Source: Candidatus Bathyarchaeota archaeon (lineage in GTDB: Archaea > Thermoproteota > Bathyarchaeia > Bathyarchaeales > Bathycorpusculaceae). From it: DNA of 45,821 nt. Positions 9,177-18,875 of the stretch are shown here, in pieces; positions within the stretch are counted from its first letter, which is position 1; each line of letters begins with the position of its first letter. The notes beneath the pieces are model-generated. The model saw only the letters and a list, made by a program, of their open reading frames with translations. It ran no database searches and was not told where the DNA came from. Location: assembly GCA_009889605.1 (NCBI GenBank), contig WUQU01000500.1:1-45821 (forward strand), read 5' to 3'. The position numbers and the translations under genes were made by a program.

Positions 9177-10232
9177 TTACTTTGAGTCCGACTGCTTAAG
9201 GGTTGAAACGTGATTCCTTAAATCTCCAAGTGCGGCTGATGGAACTGGCAAATCTTTCATGGTGAGCAAACCGGCAGGCGCTTTAAGCACTTTGGGAATC
9301 GAGTTAACAACAATTGCTACTGTGCCCATGTCGCCGTGTATGCATGGCTGGATCTTCTGTTTAACGGTTGGAACGCCTTGAATGGTTATGGCGTCATATT
9401 CCTCTTTTGCATCGATGTACGCTTGAAAATCTAAGCGGATGATTTCTCTGCCTTCAATTAAACCTCGAACTGTCTGCCGTAAACCCGATACTTTTCCAGC
9501 TTCAACTTTTACAAGGTTGTTTTCCACGGTTTTGTTTGCTATTACTGGTTGGACAGCCTCGGCTTTTATTACGTCAAGTTTCCATGATAGGGCATCCGCA
9601 ATCATCGCAATAGACTGCTCAAGTCCAACATGCCCAGTTATTTGCTTGCAAGCAATTTTCTCTTTAAACTCCTCAACTGTTAAGCCTACGCCTATTTTCT
9701 TTTGGAAAGACAGCCGCCTCGTTGCAGCGTTCAGAACCCTCATTACTTCAATTTTCTCTATTTTTTGGCATACTGCTGTCAACGTTATCACGAGGGTATC
9801 CATTAAAAAGCCTGGGTTTATGCCTGTTCCTAAAATGGTTACGCCATGTTTTTTAGCGAGGGCATCCAGCTTTTCGGCGAGTTTTGGCTCTGAATAATAG
9901 GGATAGGATAGTTCTTCGCAAGTGGATATTACGTTTGCACGGCGTTTCACGATGGAAACTATTTGGGGATAAGTTTCTCTAAGGTATGATGTCGTCGTAT
10001 GAATAACCACATCTGCCCCGACATTTGAAAGCGCTGAGGCGGCATCTTTGGAAACAATTATTCCCAATTTTTTGTTCAAGCCTAGAACCACGCCTAGGTC
10101 CTTTCCAACCTTGTCTTCAGCCACGTCAACTGCACCCACTATCTTCACGCCTTGCTTTTCCAGCAAAAACCTAGCTATTAATTCGCCGACAGCACCAACC
10201 CCATATAAAACAACCTTAACTTCTTCCATCAT
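9177..10232 (-). CDS. NAD(P)-dependent dehydrogenase of the DapB-like / 2,4-diaminopentanoate dehydrogenase (Ord)-like family
   Basis: Rossmann GVGAVGELIARFLLEK, TTTSYLRETYPQI, STCEELSYP, TGINPGFLMDTLVI. Confidence 0.65.
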   Translation of the reverse strand: MMEEVKVVLYGVGAVGELIARFLLEKQGVKIVGAVDVAEDKVGKDLGVVLGLNKKLGIIVSKDAASALSNVGADVVIHTTTSYLRETYPQIVSIVKRRANVISTCEELSYPYYSEPKLAEKLDALAKKHGVTILGTGINPGFLMDTLVITLTAVCQKIEKIEVMRVLNAATRRLSFQKKIGVGLTVEEFKEKIACKQITGHVGLEQSIAMIADALSWKLDVIKAEAVQPVIANKTVENNLVKVEAGKVSGLRQTVRGLIEGREIIRLDFQAYIDAKEEYDAITIQGVPTVKQKIQPCIHGDMGTVAIVVNSIPKVLKAPAGLLTMKDLPVPSAALGDLRNHVSTLKQSDSK

Positions 10233-10354
10233 ATCTTCCTCACCATTTATAGCCCACCCTTTTGCTCACTTATAGGAAAAACAGTTTAGCTTAAGCGATT
10301 TTATTAAGCGTTAAAAATGATATAGGCTTGACAAAAACGTGCGGAAAACTGTTA

Positions 10355-10966
10355 TCAACCTGTTTTTTGCAGCGGTGGCTGGACTAGCTGGGATATTTGC
10401 ATTAGAAGTTTTGATTTTCTAACGCCAACATGGCGAAGAGGAGCTATTTTTTTAGCTTCATTATAAACGTCTGAGGCTATTTTGCCTAGAACCATCTCTT
10501 GGACAAACTGGTCCATAGTCAAGCTTGCACTTTTTTCTTTAACTATCTTTGCCATAATTTTGCGTATCGCATGCTCTTGGGAAGTTTCAATTCGTGAAAG
10601 AGTAAAAGCGCAGACAGCTACTCTAAACTTGTAACCGTCCTTTGTTGAGACATCGAATATTCCATCCACTTTTGTTGTTCTCCGCCTCACGAGACTTCTC
10701 AAATGATCGCGGGAATATTCATGTCCCTTAAACATGGTGTGGGCTGTTTTTCCTTCAACCCGCGTTATTTGGAAATACAGTTTCAGATATTGGTGGGTGA
10801 AATCGCCTGTAATATCGTAAAGTGTCGCCTCGATCACTCGGCCTACAAGTTTTTCAGGTTCATCAGCTGGAACAGCGCCTAACTCGGCGTTCCCAAAATA
10901 GGATGGCGCTAACACAGTGTACCAGGCTTTGCTACGCCATTTGTCCCTTACCTTTTTTGTAGACAC
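10355..10966 (-). CDS. rps3ae: Small ribosomal subunit protein eS1 (S3Ae)
   Basis: DKWRSKAWYTVLAPSYFG..., GRVIEATLYDITGDFTHQYLKLYFQI, HEYSRDHLRSLVRRRTTKVDGI. Confidence 0.93.
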   Translation of the reverse strand: MSTKKVRDKWRSKAWYTVLAPSYFGNAELGAVPADEPEKLVGRVIEATLYDITGDFTHQYLKLYFQITRVEGKTAHTMFKGHEYSRDHLRSLVRRRTTKVDGIFDVSTKDGYKFRVAVCAFTLSRIETSQEHAIRKIMAKIVKEKSASLTMDQFVQEMVLGKIASDVYNEAKKIAPLRHVGVRKSKLLMQISQLVQPPLQKTG

Positions 10967-11013
10967 TTACATCATCCCGTTCGCAACAGCGAAGAAAATC
11001 ACACAATATAATA

Positions 11014-12309
11014 TTAAGCTTTACCTTTCGGTTCTATCTTTTCTATACCGCCCATATATTTTCTCAAAACTTCTGGAATTATCACTGAACCGTCTTCTTG
11101 CTGATAGTTTTCGAGAATTGCAACCATTGTTCTTCCAGTGGCTAAAGCCGTGGAATTTAGGGTGTGCACAAACCCTTTAGGCGGCTCACCTTCTTTCTCG
11201 CGGTACTTTATGTTTAGCCTCCGCGCTTGATAGTCCGTGCAGTTGCTACATGAAACTATTTCTCTATAGGCTTTTTGAACAGGCATCCAAACTTCAATAT
11301 CGTATTTTTTGGCAGCAACTGTTCCAATCTCGCCAGTGCAAATGTTAACTACACGATAAGGCAAACCGAGCTTTTGTACAAGTTCCTCAGCATTTCTTAT
11401 TAGTTCTTCATGTAAATTCCAAGAATCTTCAGGCTTACAAAAGATAAACTGTTCAATCTTGTTAAACTGGTGGGTGCGGAAAATTCCCCGTGTGTCTTTG
11501 CCGTGGGCTCCTGCTTCTTTCCTAAAATTGGTGCTTATACCAACAAATTTTATGGGCAAGTCTTCTGCTTTTAAAACTTCATCCATAAACATTGCAGCCA
11601 TGGGATGCTCCGAAGTGGCGATTAGGTATAGGTCTTCGCCTTCAATTTTGTAGAGGTTATCTTCAAAGTCGCTTAACGCTGTGACGCCTTCGTAAGGCTT
11701 GCGCCTCATGAGGAATGGCGGTTCTATAGGCGTGTAACCCTTTTTAACCATCTCTTCCAGTGCATAATTAAGTAAAGCCATATCCAATAGGACGCCTTCA
11801 CCTTTCAAGTAGAAGAATCTGGCGCCTGCAATTTTCCCAGCTCTTTCAATGTCCATTATGTCTAGGCTTAACCCTAAATCTATGTGGTCTTTTATTGGAA
11901 AACCGAATTTGGGTATTTCCCCCCATGTTCTAACTGTTACATTGTCAAGCTCGCTTTTGCCGACTGGAACAGACTCGTGCAAGAGATTAGGGAGGTTCAT
12001 AAGGTATTGACGCGTTTTTTCTTCATACTCGCCTACTTGCCCTTCCAGCTCAGTTATTTTTTCGTCTATTGTTTTTGCCTTCGCAACAACCGCAGAGATG
12101 TCCCCACCCTTCTTTTTCGTCGCGGCAATCTCTGCAGTAATGCGGTTTCTTTCACGGCGAAGCTCATTTAGCTCTGCGAGTTTTTGCCGCCACAATTTGT
12201 CGCATTCCATTAACGCTTCAAGCATATCCAAATATTCCGGGTTGCCCCTCCGTTCAAGGTTTCTTTTAACAAACTCTGGATTTTCGCGGATCAATTTTAT
12301 GTCCAGCAT
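11014..12309 (-). CDS. serS: Seryl-tRNA synthetase (canonical SerRS)
   Basis: MLDIKLIRENPEFVKRNLERRG, coiled-coil arm, class II motifs TNFRKEAGAHGKDTRGIFRTHQFNKIEQF, TLNSTALATGRTMVAILENYQQEDGSVIIPEVLRKY. Confidence 0.97.
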   Translation of the reverse strand: MLDIKLIRENPEFVKRNLERRGNPEYLDMLEALMECDKLWRQKLAELNELRRERNRITAEIAATKKKGGDISAVVAKAKTIDEKITELEGQVGEYEEKTRQYLMNLPNLLHESVPVGKSELDNVTVRTWGEIPKFGFPIKDHIDLGLSLDIMDIERAGKIAGARFFYLKGEGVLLDMALLNYALEEMVKKGYTPIEPPFLMRRKPYEGVTALSDFEDNLYKIEGEDLYLIATSEHPMAAMFMDEVLKAEDLPIKFVGISTNFRKEAGAHGKDTRGIFRTHQFNKIEQFIFCKPEDSWNLHEELIRNAEELVQKLGLPYRVVNICTGEIGTVAAKKYDIEVWMPVQKAYREIVSCSNCTDYQARRLNIKYREKEGEPPKGFVHTLNSTALATGRTMVAILENYQQEDGSVIIPEVLRKYMGGIEKIEPKGKA

Positions 12310-12399
12310 CTTTACCCCATATGCCCTTTTCCTAGTTTCTTCTACAGACTTTAACAGCTCAAACTCAACTATTTAATCTTATCAAAAATAAAGCTTCCA

Positions 12400-12675
12400 C
12401 TAAGTTTCCTTCACAGTTTTCAAAGTTTTCTCAGCTATTGAGATGGAAGAGAGCAAATCATCAATTGTAGCTATAAATGTGGGAAGCTCTTTTCTGCATT
12501 TTATAAACGTTAAAACCGCATTTCCATTCAACAATGTTTTAACAAGCAAACCAGGCGGCACTTTAAAATTGTCGGGTGAAACGGCTTCTGCCACAGCCTT
12601 TGCGCTTGTAGGATCATCGTATTGAATGATGATTTCAGCTTCCAGTTTTTCCACCAGCCAACTGTTTTCCAACAA
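12400..12675 (-). CDS. pcc1: KEOPS complex subunit Pcc1
   Basis: Small Pcc1-like protein (AEIIIQYDDPTSAKAVAEAVSPDN...LTFIKCRKELPTFIATIDDLLSSISIAEKTL), next to a DHH-family gene and rps15 in the same locus as kae1 and bud32. Confidence 0.78.
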   Translation of the reverse strand: MLENSWLVEKLEAEIIIQYDDPTSAKAVAEAVSPDNFKVPPGLLVKTLLNGNAVLTFIKCRKELPTFIATIDDLLSSISIAEKTLKTVKET

Positions 12676-14155
12676 GCTCGTTTACAAGTTTTAGGAACAT
12701 GTCAATGTTTTCTGTGGGAACTTGGGCTCCGGCAGCCACGTTGTGGCCTCCGCCTTTTCCAAGGCATTTTTCAGCGGCAACATGCATAATTTCTCCAAGG
12801 TTGAGCCCTCTGCTGGTTAGCAGATCGGTGGTTCTGGCGGAAACTTTCACTATCCCCTCTTCTTTCACATCTGCATATGCTATTAACGGTTTTTCAGGGT
12901 TTGGGAGGCTTGTTGAAAGTATGGATGAGACAGCCCCGATTATTTTGTCATTTATGAAGTCTTCGCCGTAAACAACATAGATGTTTTCCATTTCCCTCAT
13001 CCGTTCAGGTTTTTCCATAACCCATCCGAGGTATTTGTTGATGGTTCTTCGATAATTTTCAAGAACCTTGTTTGCCTCTTCCAAGGCTGGGCCTCTGTCG
13101 CCCATGCAAACCGCTATACCTAGGCTTGGTTTGTCCATACGTCCCGTAGCATTAAGTAACACTGCGAACTCTCGGCCATCCCTCAAGGGAGTCCATGGTT
13201 CTTCACGGTTCAAAGTGTAAACATGCCCAATTAGGTTTGATATTTCATAATGCAAGCCCTTTGACAGCAAATAATCCGCAAGAGCCGAGCAGAGTCTCTT
13301 TTTCTCCTCTTCCGAAAGATCCCGTAAAGCTCGCCATTTATCATCATATTTTGGTTTAATGTCAAGGCTCACAAGAAAGGCTAGGCTTTTGTCTTCCGCG
13401 CCGCTTATTTCTGGAATAAATGGGCTTGTTGTGGACGCCAGTGCTTTGTGGATTGGGCGGGTTTCTCTGCCAAAGAAAATCAAGTCTTTTTCAACTGTTA
13501 ATAGGCCAGCGTTTTTCGCGTCTTCAACTATTTTCTCATTTAACCCGCCAAGCATTCGCTGGTCATATTTGTCCTGCAGATCTCCTAGGGCCCCGACGAC
13601 TGCTATAGGTGCTAAATCCACATTGGCATTGTCCATGGCTTTGGCTACAAAATACGTTACACCAGAACCGCTAATGTCACGGGCTCCATCGATGCCATGT
13701 AAATGTGGGTTAACGCATACAAAACCTTCAGTTAGTTCTCCGCCTACTTGATGGTGGTCTAAAGCCAATATTTTCAGTTCTGAAGTTTTCTGGCTTAGCA
13801 AACTTGCATATTCTGTGCCTAGGTCTGTGAATATGACCATTTGAGGCTTTTCTTGGAGGATTTCAGTTACGAGTTTCTCGTCGACCCATTGGGTTATCCT
13901 AATGCGAAATTTGGCGTCAAGTCTACACAGGGCTTTGCCCATGATTCCAGCGGCAGCTATCCCATCAGCGTCTAAGTGAGAATAAACATGGATTAGGCCT
14001 TCTGCTTTAACGGTTTCCAGAATAATCTCAGAAGCCTTAAAGACGGAATTGAAAAAGCTTGCATTTTGAGCTGCATCCATACTCGTTGCCATCACAACAA
14101 TGTAATTAGGAGAATTATTTAAAATAGCAAGGTCTTTGCAGACGCTTAAGAACAA
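12635..14155 (-). CDS. DHH/DHHA1-family phosphoesterase (archaeal RecJ-like exonuclease)
   Basis: HVYSHLDADGIAAAGIM, IFTDLG, LALDHHQVG, DHHA1 terminal GEIMHVAAEKCLGKGGGHNVAAGAQ. N-terminal extension may be mis-called. Confidence 0.87.
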   Translation of the reverse strand: MFLSVCKDLAILNNSPNYIVVMATSMDAAQNASFFNSVFKASEIILETVKAEGLIHVYSHLDADGIAAAGIMGKALCRLDAKFRIRITQWVDEKLVTEILQEKPQMVIFTDLGTEYASLLSQKTSELKILALDHHQVGGELTEGFVCVNPHLHGIDGARDISGSGVTYFVAKAMDNANVDLAPIAVVGALGDLQDKYDQRMLGGLNEKIVEDAKNAGLLTVEKDLIFFGRETRPIHKALASTTSPFIPEISGAEDKSLAFLVSLDIKPKYDDKWRALRDLSEEEKKRLCSALADYLLSKGLHYEISNLIGHVYTLNREEPWTPLRDGREFAVLLNATGRMDKPSLGIAVCMGDRGPALEEANKVLENYRRTINKYLGWVMEKPERMREMENIYVVYGEDFINDKIIGAVSSILSTSLPNPEKPLIAYADVKEEGIVKVSARTTDLLTSRGLNLGEIMHVAAEKCLGKGGGHNVAAGAQVPTENIDMFLKLVNELVGKQLAGGKTGS

Positions 14156-14165
14156 TAATTGAAGG

Positions 14166-14606
14166 CTAGGTTATAGAGGCTATTTTCGGTTCATATTTCC
14201 AGTTTGGAGGCAAAACGCCTTCACGTTTATAGTATTTTGCAAGTTTGTGAATTTTCGCCTCGATAAGCTGCAGCGCCCGTTTATTGTGCAAGTCTTTCTT
14301 GTTCTTTTCAAGGTGCGCTGAAAGCCGAGAAGCCTTCTTAAGCAGTTCACCAAGATCTTCAGGTGTCGATGGCGCAAGCCCCGCATCTTTTAGAATTTGA
14401 GTTATGGTTTTTCCAGTTATAGGCTTAACCAGCGGAATTGCATATTGATCTCTCAGGATTGTGCCTATACGACTTGGAGGATAACCTTCTTTAGCAAGTT
14501 TGATAACAAGGGCTTCAACTTCTTCAGGTTGGTATTTACACCAGCTTGGGGAACGCTTGCTCACCGGTCTTGTTGAATGGGATTTACCTTTTTCCTGTTT
14601 GGGCAT
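14166..14606 (-). CDS. rps15: Small ribosomal subunit protein uS15
   Basis: WCKYQPEEVEALVIKLAKEGYPPSRIGTILRDQYAIPLVKPITGK, LEKNKKDLHNKRALQLIEAKIHKLAKYYKREGVLPPNWKYEP. Confidence 0.96.
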   Translation of the reverse strand: MPKQEKGKSHSTRPVSKRSPSWCKYQPEEVEALVIKLAKEGYPPSRIGTILRDQYAIPLVKPITGKTITQILKDAGLAPSTPEDLGELLKKASRLSAHLEKNKKDLHNKRALQLIEAKIHKLAKYYKREGVLPPNWKYEPKIASIT

Positions 14607-14691
14607 GACATATCCCTTGCGAATTCTGTAAGAGCCATGATATACGCATATTTAAAACATTCGATGCTATTTAAATTTCATGTTACCATTT

Positions 14692-15291
14692 TTACAAATC
14701 TGATTCCTTCGTGTACCATTCTGCAAAACTCTTTAACGCTCTTGCGCGGTGCGAAAGCTTATTCTTTTCTGAGGTGGGCATTTCTGAAAATGTTTTGTCA
14801 CTGTTTACCGGTTTAAATATGGGGTCGAAGCCAAAGCCTGAATTTCCATCATGTATTTTAACAGTGATTTCGCCATGGACTTCGCCTTTAAAGCATACCG
14901 GGGATTTTAATTCTTCTGAAAAGTAGGCTACAACTGACTGGAACTTTGCGCGCCTATTTTCCACGTTATTCATAAGCCTAAGCAGTCCTTCGTTGCCAAT
15001 TGTCTTGTACACATATGAAGAATAGGGGCCTGGAAAGCCGTTTAAGGCATCCACAAACAGTCCGGCGTCCTCAACTATTATGGGCAAGCCGCATTTTTCG
15101 AAGGCGTATAAAGCGCTGGTTTGGGCTATTTCTTCTAGGCTTTCGCTTTGGATTTCTATGGTTTTAACTCTTAGCATGCCAACTGCAATTTTATAATGGT
15201 TCAACATCTCGCGGGCTTCGTTAAACTTGTTGATATTGTTTGTAGCGAAGAAAATAACCTTGCCCTTAAGTTGAAAACTCATTTGGCACAC
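14692..15291 (-). CDS. rdgB: XTP/dITP diphosphatase (HAM1/RdgB)
   Basis: FFATNNINKFNEAREML, VEDAGLFVDALNGFPGPYSSYVYKTIGNEGLLRLM, FGFDPIFKP, KNKLSHRARALK. Confidence 0.95.
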   Translation of the reverse strand: MCQMSFQLKGKVIFFATNNINKFNEAREMLNHYKIAVGMLRVKTIEIQSESLEEIAQTSALYAFEKCGLPIIVEDAGLFVDALNGFPGPYSSYVYKTIGNEGLLRLMNNVENRRAKFQSVVAYFSEELKSPVCFKGEVHGEITVKIHDGNSGFGFDPIFKPVNSDKTFSEMPTSEKNKLSHRARALKSFAEWYTKESDL

Positions 15292-15350
15292 ACTGTTTTC
15301 TTTTAGCTTCCTTTAACTTACGTGTTTAAAATCTTTTCCAGTCGGTTTTA

Positions 15351-16016
15351 TCAACTTTCGCTTTTCCTCTCAGCAATATAGCGGCCTCTTCTTTCGATTT
15401 CCTTTATTTTTTCTAAGACCGCCCTCACCGTTTCACAGTCGAAAACGTTTGAATAACCCTTAATAACCGCGCCGAAACATTTGTCAGCGTATTTGAAATG
15501 AGTGCTTTGCAAGGCTCTTTTCATAAGGTGCAGGTCAACGCCTCGGGCTTCCAGTTCCCATGTTTTCTCGCCTAGTCCAAAATCTACAAAGAATATTTTG
15601 CCTTCAGAACTTTGAATCATGTTGGACGGTGTTAAGTCGCCGTGGATTATTCCATGCTTGTGAAGTTTTCCAATTAACTCGCCTATTTCCTCACATAGGC
15701 TTTGTCTACTGCTTTCAGAAACATCATTTAGCAACTTTTTTATTTGCACACCTTCAATGAACGCCATTATTATTGTGGCGTTTTTAACGTCTACTAAAAA
15801 TATTGTGGGTGTTGGCACCCCAGCCTTTTTGGCTTCATGCATGAGCTGCGGCTCGTGAATTGTTCTGTAAGTTCTAATCTGCTCGTCTAAAGCTGGAAGC
15901 CTGTAACCCTTTGGCAAACGCTTCTTGATTACCGCTTTTCTGCCATGCCAATCTATAAGGTAGAGGCTGGCTTCAGCGCCCTTCTTAATTAACTGCGGCT
16001 GGTTTATTTCACCCAA
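15351..16016 (-). CDS. bud32: KEOPS kinase Bud32
   Basis: KKGAEASLYL, VIKKRLPKGYRLPALDEQIR, HGIIHGDLTPSNMI, FFVDFGLGE. Confidence 0.95.
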   Translation of the reverse strand: MGEINQPQLIKKGAEASLYLIDWHGRKAVIKKRLPKGYRLPALDEQIRTYRTIHEPQLMHEAKKAGVPTPTIFLVDVKNATIIMAFIEGVQIKKLLNDVSESSRQSLCEEIGELIGKLHKHGIIHGDLTPSNMIQSSEGKIFFVDFGLGEKTWELEARGVDLHLMKRALQSTHFKYADKCFGAVIKGYSNVFDCETVRAVLEKIKEIERRGRYIAERKSES

Positions 16017-17026
16017 GGAACTTCAACCTCGTCAAGCCGCCACTTCAGCCTAACAAAGCTTTTGTCAACTGGCGTCACAAGACCATGAGTGAAAGCTAAA
16101 ACGCCTGTCCACGCAACCATGGCGCCGTTATCGACGGCAAATTCGCTTGGCACAACACAGAACACCGCGTCATGCTCTTCAGCTATAGACTTAACCATTT
16201 CCTGGAGTCTTTTGTTGGCTGCAACCCCGCCAGTTAACAACACTTCTTTCTTTTCTGTGTGGGCTAGGGCTCTTTCAGTTACCTCAGTGACCATGGAGAA
16301 GGCGGTTTCTTGAAGGCTATAGCATAAATCTTCAAGGCTATATTCACCCTTTTTCAGCAGGCTAATCGTGGCTGTTAACAAGCCGCTGAAAGAGATGTCC
16401 ATGCCTTTAACCGTGTATGGCAGCTGAATGAATTTTTCTCCTTTTAAGGCAAGCTTTTCCACAATTGCACCTAGAGGCGCGCCTGCTTTTTGCCGCAGCC
16501 CAGCCTCCCTCGCAAACACGTCCAGACAGTTTCCAAGGGCAATGTCTAAGGTTTCGCCGAAAACTCTGTAGCGTCCAGAATCAAAAGCAGCCACTATGGT
16601 ATTCCCGCCAGAAACATAAAGCGTAACAGGGTCTTTAGCGCCAGTTTTAAGCTTCCCAATCTCAATGTGCGCAACACAGTGGTTGACACCGACAAGGGGA
16701 ACACCCAAATAGGATGCTAAGGCTCTTGCCACGGTGGCGCCTGTTCTCAGACATGGCCCAAGCCCCGGGCCCTGTGCAAAAGCTATAACCGACAGGTTTT
16801 TAGGCTTAATTCCAGCTTTTTTAAATGCTTCTTCCAAGACTTTGCTTGCAACTTCAGCGTGGTGCCGCGCCGCCTCTCTGGGGTGTATTCCCCCTTCAGG
16901 AGGGATATAGGCGCTTATAACATTTGCAAGTATTTTCCCTTCAAAGTCAGCTATCCCTACGCTGAAGTCATCTGCGGTGCTTTCGATTCCAAGGCAGTAG
17001 CCTTCTCCAGATTTCTCATATTTCAT
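16004..17026 (-). CDS. kae1: tRNA threonylcarbamoyladenosine biosynthesis protein Kae1
   Basis: LGIESTADDFSVGI, HPREAARHHAEVASKVLEEAF, AFAQGPGLGPCLRTGATVARALA, GVNHCVAHIEIG, LTGGVAANKRLQEM. Confidence 0.97.
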   Translation of the reverse strand: MKYEKSGEGYCLGIESTADDFSVGIADFEGKILANVISAYIPPEGGIHPREAARHHAEVASKVLEEAFKKAGIKPKNLSVIAFAQGPGLGPCLRTGATVARALASYLGVPLVGVNHCVAHIEIGKLKTGAKDPVTLYVSGGNTIVAAFDSGRYRVFGETLDIALGNCLDVFAREAGLRQKAGAPLGAIVEKLALKGEKFIQLPYTVKGMDISFSGLLTATISLLKKGEYSLEDLCYSLQETAFSMVTEVTERALAHTEKKEVLLTGGVAANKRLQEMVKSIAEEHDAVFCVVPSEFAVDNGAMVAWTGVLAFTHGLVTPVDKSFVRLKWRLDEVEVPWVK

Positions 17027-17099
17027 TTTGAGGCACTTCTAAGCAAATTGTTTTATTTTCGAATAAACATATTTTATCTAGAAAAACCTATATATTAAC

Positions 17100-17498
17100 G
17101 TGAAAACTGGAACGGTCAAAATGCCAAAACATAATGATTTAGAGCAAAAAGCCTTGCAGATAATAACTAACACTGGAAAGGATGGGCTGCTTCAGTCTGA
17201 ATTATGGAGAAAACTTGGAGCAAGCAGCAGGGAAGGCTCCAGAATAGCCTTAAGACTTGAAAGCAAAGGGCTGATACGTAGAGAAAAGGAACTCTGTAAT
17301 GGCAGATGGACGTATAGGCTTTATCCAAAAAGGCTTCCAGCATCAATAAACTCCATACTGGATTGTCCATGCATGATGTGCCCAGACGGACAGAGATGCG
17401 GCCCCACCGGCGCCATAACACCGCAAACCTGTGAAAAACTGACAGACTGGCTTCTCCGCACGGCTGAAAACCATTACGGCTCATTAGGTGACAGCTAG
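17100..17498 (+). CDS. tfeB: Transcription factor E beta subunit-like (TFE-beta / RPC39-like winged helix with Fe-S cysteines)
   Basis: Winged-helix LLQSELWRKLGASSREGSRIALRLESKGLIRREKEL...GRWTYRLYP followed by CPCMMCPDGQRCGPTGAITPQTCEKLTDWL, resembling the CxxC...C...C cluster of RPC39/TFE-beta. Confidence 0.72.
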   Translation: MKTGTVKMPKHNDLEQKALQIITNTGKDGLLQSELWRKLGASSREGSRIALRLESKGLIRREKELCNGRWTYRLYPKRLPASINSILDCPCMMCPDGQRCGPTGAITPQTCEKLTDWLLRTAENHYGSLGDS

Positions 17499-17500
17499 TT

Positions 17501-18112
17501 TTGCCTAAAGCTTGGCTTCAGGAAAGAAAAAAAGACTATTATTATAGAAAGGCTAAAGAGGAAAAATATCGTTCAAGGGCAGCCTACAAACTCTTTCAAG
17601 CCGTGGAAAAGTACCGGTTTATCAAGGAAGGCGACGTGGTTGTTGATTTGGGCGCTGCGCCAGGCGGTTGGGTTCAAGCGGCAAGGAAAATTGTTGGAAA
17701 AAAGGGTTTTGTTCTAGGAGTTGACTTGAAACCCATTGAACCCTTCCAAGAACCCAATGTTAGAACAATAATAGGTGATATAACAGAAGAGGAAACTGTC
17801 CAACAGATTTTAGAAATGCTCCCGCGAGAGGCAGACGCCGTAATTTCAGATGTCTCGCCGAACATTTCTGGAATATGGGAAGTAGATCACGCCCGCCAAA
17901 TAGAATGTGCATATAAAGCGTTGGAAATAGCTCTAGAAACCCTTAAGCCCCATGGAAACTTTTTCGTAAAGGCTTTCCAAGGAGACATGTTAAACGATTT
18001 CATAAGTAAAGTTAAGCGGTATTTTGAAGAGGTGAAAGTGATAAAGCCTAAGGCCAGCCGCGCCAAAAGCTCGGAAATATTCATTCTTGGACTACGTTTA
18101 AAGAGCCCTTAA
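17501..18112 (+). CDS. rlmE: FtsJ/RlmE-family rRNA ribose methyltransferase
   Basis: YYRKAKEEKYRSRAAYKL, VVDLGAAPGGWVQAA, GVDLKPIEP, DAVISDVSPNISGIWEVDHARQIE, FFVKAFQGD. TTG start. Confidence 0.95.
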   Translation: MPKAWLQERKKDYYYRKAKEEKYRSRAAYKLFQAVEKYRFIKEGDVVVDLGAAPGGWVQAARKIVGKKGFVLGVDLKPIEPFQEPNVRTIIGDITEEETVQQILEMLPREADAVISDVSPNISGIWEVDHARQIECAYKALEIALETLKPHGNFFVKAFQGDMLNDFISKVKRYFEEVKVIKPKASRAKSSEIFILGLRLKSP

Positions 18113-18148
18113 AGTGCGGTAAAGCTAAATTCTTTTTAAGCTTATTGA

Positions 18149-18853
18149 ATGAAGGTGAATAAGTTGAGGGTAATTGCTGCAGACTCTTCGGCAGCCATAT
18201 TAGACAACAAGTTTGAACCCATCTGCATAGTTGCGGTTGCAGCGGTGCTTGTTAATCCGCCATACAGGGAGCCTAACGAATACTTGGCTGGGCCAATTTT
18301 TGAAAAAGCTGGAAACGGCCATAACCTAATAGTGTATGAAGCAGAATACTGCATGAAACTTTTGGAAAGGGTTAAAGCGGATGCTGTTCATCTGGACATG
18401 TCTTTAAGGGCCGTTCCCCTTGAGCAACTTTCGCCCATACAGTTTTCAAGCATGAAAATTTCAAATAAGGCAAGGAGTAATCTTCTGAAAGTTCTGCCCA
18501 GATTGAGGAAAAATGCTGGTGAAATCACGCAAAAGTATGGCATTGAGGTTTTGGCGATAGGTAAAGAAAGCATCCCTGTTAGGGTTGCAGAGTTAACCGC
18601 TGGAGCCCACGCTGTAATATACGCGTCAGAAAAAGCTTTAGAAGAAAACAGTTCGTTGGTGCTTGGTTTGCCCTCAAAATGTCAGCCGAGAATAATGGAA
18701 AACCGTGTTTACCTTTACTCTCTTATGGCGGCGGAACATGATGTCAGAGGATACGCAGAAGACAGGGCTGGAATTCTGAAAAAGGTTAATATCGTGGAAA
18801 TGCTAAACCCATGTGCAAGAGGTTTCAGAGCATTAAAAATAAGCCCAAAATAA
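18149..18853 (+). CDS. Conserved archaeal protein, DUF4152-like
   Basis: LRVIAADSSAAILDNKFEPICIVAVAAVLVNPPYREPNEYLAGP...; resembles archaeal DUF4152 proteins from memory. Confidence 0.55.
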   Translation: MKVNKLRVIAADSSAAILDNKFEPICIVAVAAVLVNPPYREPNEYLAGPIFEKAGNGHNLIVYEAEYCMKLLERVKADAVHLDMSLRAVPLEQLSPIQFSSMKISNKARSNLLKVLPRLRKNAGEITQKYGIEVLAIGKESIPVRVAELTAGAHAVIYASEKALEENSSLVLGLPSKCQPRIMENRVYLYSLMAAEHDVRGYAEDRAGILKKVNIVEMLNPCARGFRALKISPK

Positions 18854-18875
18854 TAAAGTTTAAGGAGTCAAGGTA

